In this document: positions 1 to 5,615 of the stretch, piece after piece
Layout of the letters: each line of letters opens with the position of its first letter
How positions within the stretch are numbered: position 1 is the first letter of the stretch
Assembly: GCA_944388645.1 (NCBI GenBank)
Contig: CALXJO010000030.1
Span: 1 to 10,321 of the forward strand
Source: an uncultured Clostridia bacterium
Lineage (GTDB): Bacteria; Bacillota; Clostridia; TANB77; CAG-508
Length of the DNA: 10,321 bases
Direction: 5' to 3'
Translations under genes and position numbers: made by a program
The notes under the pieces: generated by a model
What the model saw: the letters and a program-made list of their open reading frames with translations, nothing else
Databases searched by the model: none
Told to the model about the DNA's origin: nothing

Positions 1-960
1 ATAATTGGAACCTTGTTTTGCAAGAGCATCTGCACCAGTTTGACTCATTCCAACACCATGCCCATATCCTTTTACAGAAAATTTTATATTATCTCCATCT
101 ATTACTACATCAAAATTTGCAGACCTAAGTCCAAGCATTGTTCTTACTTCTACGCCAGAAAGCTCCAAGTTTCCTATTTTTACAGTTTTTACTCTATTGC
201 CATCTGTATATTCTAAGATTTTTATGCAATCTGGACTATTATAATCAATTGTAAAATCTGAGTGACTTTCCTTTACTTTTGTCTCAAATTCCTGTTTAGT
301 AAAACTTACTTCAGAGGCATATTGAGAGTAAGCATCTTCTCCTGATGTTTCTACACTTTGTAAATATGGAAGGTCAGTTCCTCCCCAAACATTTGAAACT
401 TCTTCTGTTTTTCCCCCACTATTTGAGTGGAAAAAAGCATTTATTGGGTTTCCTTCATATGTAATAATTTTTCCTGCAGTAGAATATACTGCATTTTCTA
501 TTTTACTCCAATTACTTTCTCTTTCAGATTCATCCCACCTATTTAATCTATCTTCTTTTGTAATCCATGCTTGGCAACATCCTGAATCATCACAAATGTC
601 CGCATCTGGATGCTTTCCTACATTATTTTGTATTGTGTATACCGTATATGTTCTTGCAACTACAGCTTGTGCTTTTAGTGCTTCTTCTTCAAAATTTGCT
701 GGCATTTCTGCTGAAACAACTCCTAATAAATAATCATCTATGTTTAGTTCCTCCACTTCACCTGTTTTAGCATGTAATAGTCTAATTGTTCCATATTGAC
801 TATATGTATATTCTTCTGTTATGTTTTCTATATTATTTACTTGTGTATTTAATTCTGTTTCTTCAGATACCTCTTGTGTTTGAAAACCACGTGTAAATAA
901 TATTGGTATTAAAAATGTTAAAAAGATTATACATAATAAAATTAATATTAACTTTCTCAT
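1..960 (-). CDS. spoIID: SpoIID-type lytic transglycosylase of sporulation engulfment (partial, 3' end missing)
   Basis: Reading down from ATG at 960, the frame stays open for 320 codons to the window edge, so the C-terminus is cut. Residues 4-22 form a hydrophobic signal anchor, followed by a polar linker and the SpoIID/LytB domain from about residue 58. The family's catalytic glutamate is E85 in VVSAEMP. His117, Cys123 and Cys129 keep the H-x5-C-x5-C spacing known as a zinc site in SpoIID. The C-terminal signature GYGHGVGMSQTGA is at 298-310, with Thr where Tyr is usual. SpoIID proteins cleave peptidoglycan glycan strands and work with the amidase SpoIIP and with SpoIIM to move the mother-cell membrane around the forespore. 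The start has GAGG seven bases upstream. The gene begins 9 bp after sigF with no terminator between them. The family is usually about 340 residues, so perhaps 20-30 residues are missing. Family assignment is firm; equivalence to spoIID itself rests on the zinc motif and sporulation context. Confidence 0.9.
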   Translation of the reverse strand, partial: MRKLILILLCIIFLTFLIPILFTRGFQTQEVSEETELNTQVNNIENITEEYTYSQYGTIRLLHAKTGEVEELNIDDYLLGVVSAEMPANFEEEALKAQAVVARTYTVYTIQNNVGKHPDADICDDSGCCQAWITKEDRLNRWDESERESNWSKIENAVYSTAGKIITYEGNPINAFFHSNSGGKTEEVSNVWGGTDLPYLQSVETSGEDAYSQYASEVSFTKQEFETKVKESHSDFTIDYNSPDCIKILEYTDGNRVKTVKIGNLELSGVEVRTMLGLRSANFDVVIDGDNIKFSVKGYGHGVGMSQTGADALAKQGSNY

Positions 961-969
961 ATACATTCC

Positions 970-1701
970 TCATAAAATCAATTTTTCTTTCATTGAGTGT
1001 AATATCTTCTTTTCTATTCTTGAAACTTGTACTTGGCTAATACCAAGTTTACTTGCAACTTGGGCTTGTGTTTGCTGTTTAAAATATCGAAGTAAAACAA
1101 TATTTTTTTCCTTATCATCTAATTCATCTATTAATTTATTTATGGTTAGCCTGTTTGTTATTGTATTTTCTTGATTTTCGTTATCTGGAATTATATCTTC
1201 CACACTTATATCTTTTCCTGATTTGTCATTATAGATTGGTTCATTTATTGATGTAACAATATTCGAAGAATTTACTTCAATAGCAAGTGCCACATCTTCT
1301 TTTGATATTTTTAATTTATTTGATATTTGCTCTATCGTTATTTCTTCTCCATATTTATCAAAATATTCTTTTTGTAATTGTTTTATTCTATATCCGAGCT
1401 CTTTTATGCTTCTGCTTACTTTTACTTTGCCGTCATCTCTTATAAATCTCTTTATTTCTCCTATTATAAAAGGCACAGAATAGGTTGAAAGCTTAACATT
1501 ATATTCTGTATTAAAGTTTTTTATTGATTTTATTAGCCCTAATGCTCCTATTTGATTTAAATCGTCTTGTTCATAACCTCTACCTACAAATCTTTTTGCA
1601 ATATTATAGACTAGCCCCAAATTATTTTTTACAAGGCTAGCCATTGCTTCTTCATCACCGTTCTGAGCTTTTACAATTTCTTCATATGTGTTTTCATACA
1701 T
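970..1701 (-). CDS. sigF: RNA polymerase sigma-F, forespore-specific sporulation sigma factor
   Basis: A 243-residue sigma-70 family protein, close to the usual size of about 250. Region 2 spans about residues 24-95, with RGYEQDDLNQIGALGLIKS (41-59) and YSVPFIIGEIKRFIRDDG (74-91), both highly typical of SigF. Region 3 follows at about 97-150. Region 4 ends in a helix-turn-helix, TQAQVASKLGISQVQVSRIE (211-230). Together with spoIIAA and spoIIAB directly upstream this identifies SigF, which directs the first forespore-specific transcription after polar septation and is held inactive by SpoIIAB. I chose ATG 1701 because AGGAAGG lies about 11 bases upstream and translation then begins 4 bp after the spoIIAB stop. 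The frame is open further upstream to a TTG at 1761, which would add a Lys/Arg-rich stretch with no good ribosome site. SigG or SigB are possible alternatives by fold, but the neighbours argue strongly for SigF. Confidence 0.95.
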   Translation of the reverse strand: MYENTYEEIVKAQNGDEEAMASLVKNNLGLVYNIAKRFVGRGYEQDDLNQIGALGLIKSIKNFNTEYNVKLSTYSVPFIIGEIKRFIRDDGKVKVSRSIKELGYRIKQLQKEYFDKYGEEITIEQISNKLKISKEDVALAIEVNSSNIVTSINEPIYNDKSGKDISVEDIIPDNENQENTITNRLTINKLIDELDDKEKNIVLLRYFKQQTQAQVASKLGISQVQVSRIEKKILHSMKEKLIL

Positions 1702-1705
1702 ACTT

Positions 1706-2191
1706 TTAAATACCTTCCTTTTGTTTGCATTCCTCTTGGCCATCTTTGCTTTCTTCTTCAAGTGGCATTATGTACTTTTTCATGGTAATTTTAGTTCCCA
1801 TATTTGGAATAGATTCTATTTTTAGTTCATCCATAAAGCTTTCCATTATGGTGAATCCCATTCCTGAACGTTCTAAATTTGCTTTTGTTGTATATAGTGG
1901 TCTTCTTGCAAGTTCTATGTCTTCTATTCCTTTTCCTGAATCTGATACTTGTATCTCTATCCAATTATTCTTTAACTTACATTCTACTTTTACTATTCCC
2001 ATTGTGTTTTCATAACCATGTATTATGCAATTTGTTACAGCCTCTGATACAGCTGTTTTAATATCTGCAAGTTCATCGATGCTAGGATCTAATTGAGATG
2101 CAAATGCAGCTACACTAATACGTGCAAATGCTTCATTTGATGACTTACTTACAAATTCTAATTTCATTTCATTATCATATATTCCCAACAT
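1706..2191 (-). CDS. spoIIAB: Anti-sigma-F factor SpoIIAB, serine kinase of the GHKL fold
   Basis: A 161-residue protein that binds SigF and phosphorylates SpoIIAA, making the switch that confines SigF activity to the forespore. The GHKL ATP-binding motifs are complete: N box SEAVTNCIIHGY (49-60, with Glu50 as likely catalytic base and Asn54), G1 box DSGKGI (84-89) and G2 box ERSGMGF (107-113). Arg24 sits where the SigF/SpoIIAA-contacting Arg20 of the Bacillus subtilis protein falls. ATG 2191 is chosen because GGAGG lies five bases upstream. The frame also opens at a GTG at 2209, without a comparable site. The gene overlaps the end of spoIIAA by 17 bp, suggesting translational coupling and controlled stoichiometry. 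After the usual end of the domain (about residue 141) there is an extra charged tail of about 20 residues, making it about 15 longer than the B. subtilis protein. Confidence 0.95.
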   Translation of the reverse strand: MLGIYDNEMKLEFVSKSSNEAFARISVAAFASQLDPSIDELADIKTAVSEAVTNCIIHGYENTMGIVKVECKLKNNWIEIQVSDSGKGIEDIELARRPLYTTKANLERSGMGFTIMESFMDELKIESIPNMGTKITMKKYIMPLEEESKDGQEECKQKEGI

Positions 2192-2528
2192 TTTTTCCTC
2201 CGTATTCACATATTTCTTCGCTTTTTGTTAATGGTATAATTTTTAATATGCCACTTATTTCGAAGATTTTTTCTATCTGTTTATTAACATTTGTCAGTTC
2301 TAAATTTCCTCCTAACATCCTTATTACTTTGTATCTACCAAGTAGCATTCCTATCCCTGCACTGTCCATGAAAGATACGTTACCAAAATCAAATATAACT
2401 TTTCTAGGCATAAATCTCGTAATTTCATTATCAATCTTCCTCCTCAATTTTTCTGTAGAATTTTCATCAATTTCTTCTGCAATTTTAATTGCAAGCAGCT
2501 TGTCCTTGGGTATATAAATACATTCCAC
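2175..2528 (-). CDS. spoIIAA: Anti-sigma-F factor antagonist SpoIIAA (STAS domain)
   Basis: A 117-residue single STAS-domain protein, the normal family length. The phosphorylation site is in FMDSAGIGMLLGRYK (53-67); Ser56 is the expected target of the SpoIIAB kinase and of dephosphorylation by SpoIIE. In its unphosphorylated form SpoIIAA binds SpoIIAB and frees SigF. Translation starts at a GTG at 2528, supported by AGGAGG seven bases upstream; no ATG in frame lies near. It is the first gene of the spoIIA operon and overlaps spoIIAB by 17 bp. Upstream lie a sigma-A-like promoter and a perfect Spo0A-box heptamer. The identification is supported both by motif and by the adjacent spoIIAB and sigF. 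Confidence 0.95.
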   Translation of the reverse strand: MECIYIPKDKLLAIKIAEEIDENSTEKLRRKIDNEITRFMPRKVIFDFGNVSFMDSAGIGMLLGRYKVIRMLGGNLELTNVNKQIEKIFEISGILKIIPLTKSEEICEYGGKNVGNI

Positions 2529-2560
2529 TTCTTTTCCTCCTCTTTTCTTTTGTTATCTAT

Positions 2561-2589
2561 AGTATACTCTGTTTACCATATTTTTCCAA
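2561..2589 (-). promoter_or_regulatory. Sigma-A-type promoter of the spoIIA operon
   Basis: On the minus strand TTGGAA (2584-2589) is followed by exactly 17 bases and then TATACT (2561-2566), matching TTGACA and TATAAT at 4/6 and 5/6. A start near 2554 would leave a leader of about 26 bases with the AGGAGG ribosome site (2536-2541) inside it. In B. subtilis this operon uses sigma-H with Spo0A. The same stretch can only be read as a poor sigma-H site: GGAAA-like -35, ACAGAGT for RnnGAAT, and spacing about one base short. This is a sequence-only prediction. Confidence 0.55.
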
Positions 2590-2628
2590 TAGCAAATATT
2601 GGCTTCTTTTATCGATTTATGAGAAGTT

Positions 2629-2635
2629 TTCGACA
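2629..2635 (-). promoter_or_regulatory. Candidate Spo0A binding site (0A box)
   Basis: The minus strand reads TGTCGAA, an exact match to the 0A-box core, embedded in TTTGTCGAAAA. It lies 39 bp upstream of the -35 element of the spoIIA promoter, around -79 from the inferred start. This resembles the upstream boxes at Spo0A-activated sigma-A promoters such as spoIIG. A weak second TCGA-core site (5/7 match) sits near 2609-2615. A heptamer occurs by chance easily, but its position before spoIIAA makes it credible. Confidence 0.5.
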
Positions 2636-2649
2636 AATTCTGCATATTC

Positions 2650-2860
2650 GCCAAAGAGAGATGTTCTTTTTTGAGCAAAATCTTTTAGTTTAAAATAAAT
2701 AAAAAGTTGATATATTTATTCAAATTTTATCAGTTTCTTTCTTTCGCTTCGCTCTAAATTTCTGCGCGAAACCTCAAAATTTTCAAAATATATCAACTTT
2801 TTTATTAAATTATTATTAAACATTTAAAATTTCGCCCAAAAAGGAACGTCCCTCTTGGGC
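2650..2860. repeat. 211-bp nested inverted-repeat (palindromic, REP/MITE-like) element
   Basis: Three inverted pairs share nearly one centre (about 2752-2755). The outer arms, 2650-2681 and the reverse complement of 2829-2860, match at 26 of 32 positions, and five of the six differences are transitions. The middle arms, 2701-2717 and 2786-2802, are perfectly complementary over 17 bp. Weaker inner complementarity (AAATTTTATCAGTTTC against AAATTTTGAGGTTTC, and TTTCGC with GCGAAA) continues towards the centre. The outer arm at 2829-2860 is itself a hairpin, GCCCAA/TTGGGC, with GGGACGTTCC inside. It codes for nothing. It begins 14 bp after the S41 protease stop codon and ends before the Spo0A box. 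Transition-biased decay of paired arms suggests an old mobile or palindromic repeat. Confidence 0.7.
2690..2802 (-). terminator. Possible terminator after the S41 protease gene
   Basis: On the minus strand the 17-bp perfect stem formed by 2786-2802 and 2701-2717 ends in CAACTTTTT and continues ATTTATTTT, a usable U-rich tract. It would end transcripts from the ftsE-to-protease genes before spoIIAA. The loop is very long (68 bases), so this is weaker than a classical intrinsic terminator; the smaller hairpin at 2834-2860 may help. It is part of the larger palindromic element. Confidence 0.35.
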
Positions 2861-2874
2861 AAAATTTATAATTA

Positions 2875-4095
2875 CTATTGGTTATTTTTTAATTCTTCAA
2901 TTGCTCTTTGCAATTGTGTATCTTCATTTTCAGTTATATCTACTTCTATATCTGGAGTAATGCCTACTTCATTTATCTGGTTATGATTTGGAGTATAGTA
3001 TTCTTCTGTTGTTATTTTTATTCCACTTCCATCTGTTAGGGTATATAGTGTTTGAATAACTCCTTTTCCATATGTTTGCTTTCCAATTATTGTTGCGCCA
3101 TAGTTATCTTTTAAAGCTCCTGCTAGTATTTCTGATGCACTTGCAGTTGCTTCATTTACTAATATTACAACTGGAATATCATTTACTATTGGATCTCTTT
3201 CTGATTTTGTTTCTTCTTCATTGTTTTCCTTTTTAGATTTTGTTATTAATATTGTTTCACCTTTATCTAAGAATAAATCGGCAATTCCTGTAGCTTCGTC
3301 TACTATTCCTCCACCATTATTTCTTAAATCTATTATAATTCCTGTTGCTCCATTGTTAATTAAAGAAGTAATTTGTTCTTCAAAGCTTGATGCTACATTT
3401 GCGTCAAATGAATCTATCTGAATATATGCTATATTATTCTCTAGCATTTCTGAGGCTACGTGTTGTACTGTAATTTTTCTTCTAACAACTGTTAGTTCTT
3501 TTTCTTCATTGTCTCTACGAATTGTTAGTGTTGCAGTTGTTCCTTCTTCTGCTTTTAGCACTTTTGTTGCCTCGTCTAACTGCTTTCCAGTATATGCAAC
3601 TCCATCTATTTTTTCTATTACATCACCTATTTGTATTCCTGCTTCTTCTGCAGGTGATGATTTCATTACTCCTACGACAAGTATTGTATTATTAACTGTA
3701 TCATTTCCTACATATACACCTATTCCAACATATTCACTATTTGTTTCTTCTGTAAATTCTTCCATTTCTTCTTTTGTTAAATATTCAGTATATGGATCTC
3801 CTAGTCCTTCAACATAACCTTTTATTGCACCCTCAAGCATGCTTTCTTCATCAATATCTCCAATGTATAATTGATTTATCATTGTTTTAAATGTTTGTAA
3901 TGTTTGAACTAATGAATATTCATTTGAAGTATTTGTACTATTTGATGTATTTGAATCTGATGCATATAAATTATTAAATTTATTATACATTACTATTGTT
4001 GTTACCATAAAAGTGATAACTGCTGTAACTATAACAATCATTACAACTCTATATATTTTTTGTCTTCTTATCTTGCCTTCCATTGTTAATTTCAT
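2875..4095 (-). CDS. Membrane-anchored S41 carboxyl-terminal processing protease (CtpA/CtpB type)
   Basis: A 406-residue serine protease of family S41. Order: basic N-terminus, one membrane anchor (15-37), a Ser/Asn/Thr-rich linker (46-58), a short N-terminal helical region, a PDZ domain (about 120-200, with VGIGVYVG and AGIQIGDVI) and the peptidase core. The catalytic dyad is Ser319 in NEATASASEI and Lys344 in GKQTYGKGV, 25 residues apart as in the family, with Gln348 completing the site. The PDZ domain gates access to the active site in CtpB-like enzymes. Location is outside the membrane. In B. subtilis ctpB lies beside ftsEX and takes part in sigma-K activation by cutting SpoIVFA, so a sporulation role is plausible but inferred. 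Start: ATG 4095 touches its only purine run (AAAGGG); the second ATG at 4083 has that run about 12 bases upstream and may be the real start, giving 402 residues. Confidence 0.9.
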   Translation of the reverse strand: MKLTMEGKIRRQKIYRVVMIVIVTAVITFMVTTIVMYNKFNNLYASDSNTSNSTNTSNEYSLVQTLQTFKTMINQLYIGDIDEESMLEGAIKGYVEGLGDPYTEYLTKEEMEEFTEETNSEYVGIGVYVGNDTVNNTILVVGVMKSSPAEEAGIQIGDVIEKIDGVAYTGKQLDEATKVLKAEEGTTATLTIRRDNEEKELTVVRRKITVQHVASEMLENNIAYIQIDSFDANVASSFEEQITSLINNGATGIIIDLRNNGGGIVDEATGIADLFLDKGETILITKSKKENNEEETKSERDPIVNDIPVVILVNEATASASEILAGALKDNYGATIIGKQTYGKGVIQTLYTLTDGSGIKITTEEYYTPNHNQINEVGITPDIEVDITENEDTQLQRAIEELKNNQ

Positions 4096-4117
4096 CCCTT
4101 TCTAAAGGCATAAATCT

Positions 4118-4241
4118 GGTTGGAAAAGAATTGTGCTTTTGTCTAGGAAAACAAATTTAAAATTTATGAGGCGTACTTTTTGTACGTTGATTAAATTTTA
4201 AATGAAGTTTGACAACGATAAAACGCAATTATTTTTCAACC
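4118..4241. repeat. 124-bp palindromic element in the spacer before the S41 protease gene
   Basis: The ends GGTTGGAAAAGAATTG and, on the other strand, GGTTGAAAAATAATTG are inverted copies. Complementarity continues inward through ATTTAAAATTT to a perfect core hairpin CGTAC-TTTTT-GTACG (4172-4186), whose centre coincides with that of the whole element (4179-4180). It lies between the distal M23 gene and the S41 protease gene, where no coding frame exists. On the minus strand the stem is not followed by a T-run, so a plain terminator is unlikely. Its sequence differs from the 2650-2860 element. It may be a second family of palindromic repeat or a structured RNA spacer. Confidence 0.65.
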
Positions 4242-4279
4242 GCCCTTCCTCTCACTATATTTATTATACTTTATAAGTT

Positions 4280-5563
4280 TTAATTTATTACAGAATTTGT
4301 ATCTGTATCTAGGGCTGTGTTTGCAATTTCATTATTTTGTGATTCGTTAGTTATTTCTCCATTTAAATATGGAATCGGATCTACAACTACCCCATCTTTT
4401 CTAACCTCAAAGTGTAAATGAGGACCTGTTGAATTTCCAGTAGAACCAACTGTCATAATAATGTCACCTTGTTTTACTGGTGTGCCTAGTGTTGTTTTTA
4501 TTTCCTGACCATGACCATATAGTGTTATTAGTCCATCTCCATGATAAATCATAACACAATTTCCATAGCCACCCATTTGTCCTGCATATATTACCATTCC
4601 ATCTGCAGCAGCAATTACTGGTGCACCATATCCTGCATTTCCTATATCTATTCCATCATGATATTTATATACTCCTTGTATTGGGTGTAATCTATTTCCA
4701 TAAGGAGATGTAATATATGTACCTTCTACTCCAATTGGCCATATCATTACTCCTCCTGTATATTGTATTGCAAGTCCTGATCCCCAATTTATAGCTTCCT
4801 GTATTTGTCTTTCTATTTCTGCTTGTTCTGCTTTAAACTGTTCTATTTGTTCTTGTAATTGTCTTTCTTCTTCTGTTAATTTAGACATATAATTTTCTTG
4901 TACTATTTTATTGTTTTCCATTAAAATTTGCATTTGTCCAGCTTTTGCTTTTGCAACTCTTAAGTCTGTTTCTTGTCTTTCTTGGTTGGCCTTTTGTTCT
5001 TCTATTTCTTTACTTTGATTCTCTAATTCATTTAATAAATTTGTATCAAATTCGATTATTTGTTCTAACATATAGTATCTAGATAAAAAATCTATTAAAT
5101 TACTAGAATCTAATAAAACATCTAAATATGTTGAGTCTCCATTTTCATATAATGCCACAATTCTTGTTTTTAATAATTTATCTTTTTTATTATATTCGTT
5201 TTGTAAATTTTGCAAATTATTCTCTGTCTCAGCCATTTGCTGTTCTAGACTACTTATTTGGTTTTGCAATTCATTATATTGATTTTGATATTCTGTAATT
5301 TGATCATCTAGTTCTTGAATTTTTTGAACAGATGCGGTTAGTTCACTTTGTACATATTCTAATCTATTATTAGATTCTGTTAATTTGTTTTCAATCTCTT
5401 GTTGTTGTTCTCCAAGAGTCATATTTGTTTGTGTATTTAAACTATTTGTATCTTCAATATTTGTAACTTCACTATTTGTTATTTCATTATTAGAAAAAAC
5501 ATTTATAGAAAAAGTTACTAATAGTAAACATATAATGAATATTGTTAGTATATTCTTTCTCAT
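4280..5563 (-). CDS. Secreted coiled-coil M23 (LytM) peptidoglycan endopeptidase, second FtsEX-linked copy
   Basis: A 427-residue exported protein. A signal sequence or anchor occupies residues 3-24, then an Asn/Thr-rich linker (25-48), a long coiled coil (about 50-258) broken by a short conserved segment at 134-180, and a C-terminal M23 domain (about 280-400). The zinc ligands expected of an active enzyme are all present: His302 and Asp306 (HDGID) and His384 in HLHFEV (382-384 HLH), with His351 as another active-site histidine. M23 enzymes cut peptide cross-links in the cell wall. The coiled-coil-plus-LytM layout is that of EnvC/PcsB-like partners of FtsEX, but EnvC of E. coli has a degenerate zinc site and acts only as an amidase activator. 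A polar tail of about 27 residues follows the domain. Start ATG 5563 has GGGAG seven bases upstream. It is a paralogue of the gene immediately upstream. Confidence 0.9.
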   Translation of the reverse strand: MRKNILTIFIICLLLVTFSINVFSNNEITNSEVTNIEDTNSLNTQTNMTLGEQQQEIENKLTESNNRLEYVQSELTASVQKIQELDDQITEYQNQYNELQNQISSLEQQMAETENNLQNLQNEYNKKDKLLKTRIVALYENGDSTYLDVLLDSSNLIDFLSRYYMLEQIIEFDTNLLNELENQSKEIEEQKANQERQETDLRVAKAKAGQMQILMENNKIVQENYMSKLTEEERQLQEQIEQFKAEQAEIERQIQEAINWGSGLAIQYTGGVMIWPIGVEGTYITSPYGNRLHPIQGVYKYHDGIDIGNAGYGAPVIAAADGMVIYAGQMGGYGNCVMIYHGDGLITLYGHGQEIKTTLGTPVKQGDIIMTVGSTGNSTGPHLHFEVRKDGVVVDPIPYLNGEITNESQNNEIANTALDTDTNSVIN

Positions 5564-5580
5564 AAATGCTCTCCCTTCTT

Positions 5581-5606
5581 AATGTATAAGCTAATAATTA
5601 TACATT
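5581..5606. repeat. Perfect 9-bp hairpin between the two M23 genes
   Basis: AATGTATAA and its exact inverted copy TTATACATT are separated by eight bases. It fills most of the 52-bp spacer and ends just before the ribosome site of the downstream M23 gene. There is no T-run after the stem on the minus strand, so it does not look like a terminator; it may influence message processing or initiation. All but one or two of its pairs are A-T, so it is weak. Confidence 0.45.
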
Positions 5607-5615
5607 TTTATTATA

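Larger units (their letters stand above)
2529..2874. other. Gene-free control and spacer region before spoIIAA (346 bp)
   Basis: No convincing coding frame on either strand. From the protease stop towards spoIIAA it holds the palindromic element (2650-2860), the Spo0A-box heptamer (2629-2635), the sigma-A-type promoter (2561-2589) and the AGGAGG ribosome site (2536-2541). I see nothing else in it. Confidence 0.7.

Noticed and set aside
13..770. Small plus-strand frames over the left edge
   Set aside because: They lie within the 320-codon minus-strand SpoIID frame, which carries the catalytic, zinc and C-terminal signatures.
1702..1761. Longer sigF with a basic N-terminal extension
   Set aside because: It would need a TTG at 1761 or an ATG at 1743, each with a weaker ribosome site than ATG 1701, and it would overlap spoIIAB by 38-56 bp; SigF proteins do not usually carry this extension.
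2122..2517. Plus-strand open frame of 131 codons across spoIIAB/spoIIAA
   Set aside because: It lies antisense to two unmistakable genes, has no recognisable motifs, and its composition is what the opposite strand of a conserved coding region gives.
4096..4279. Own promoter for the S41 protease gene
   Set aside because: I tried TTGTCA, TTGAAA and TTGCGT as -35 elements; none has a good -10 at 16-18 bases.
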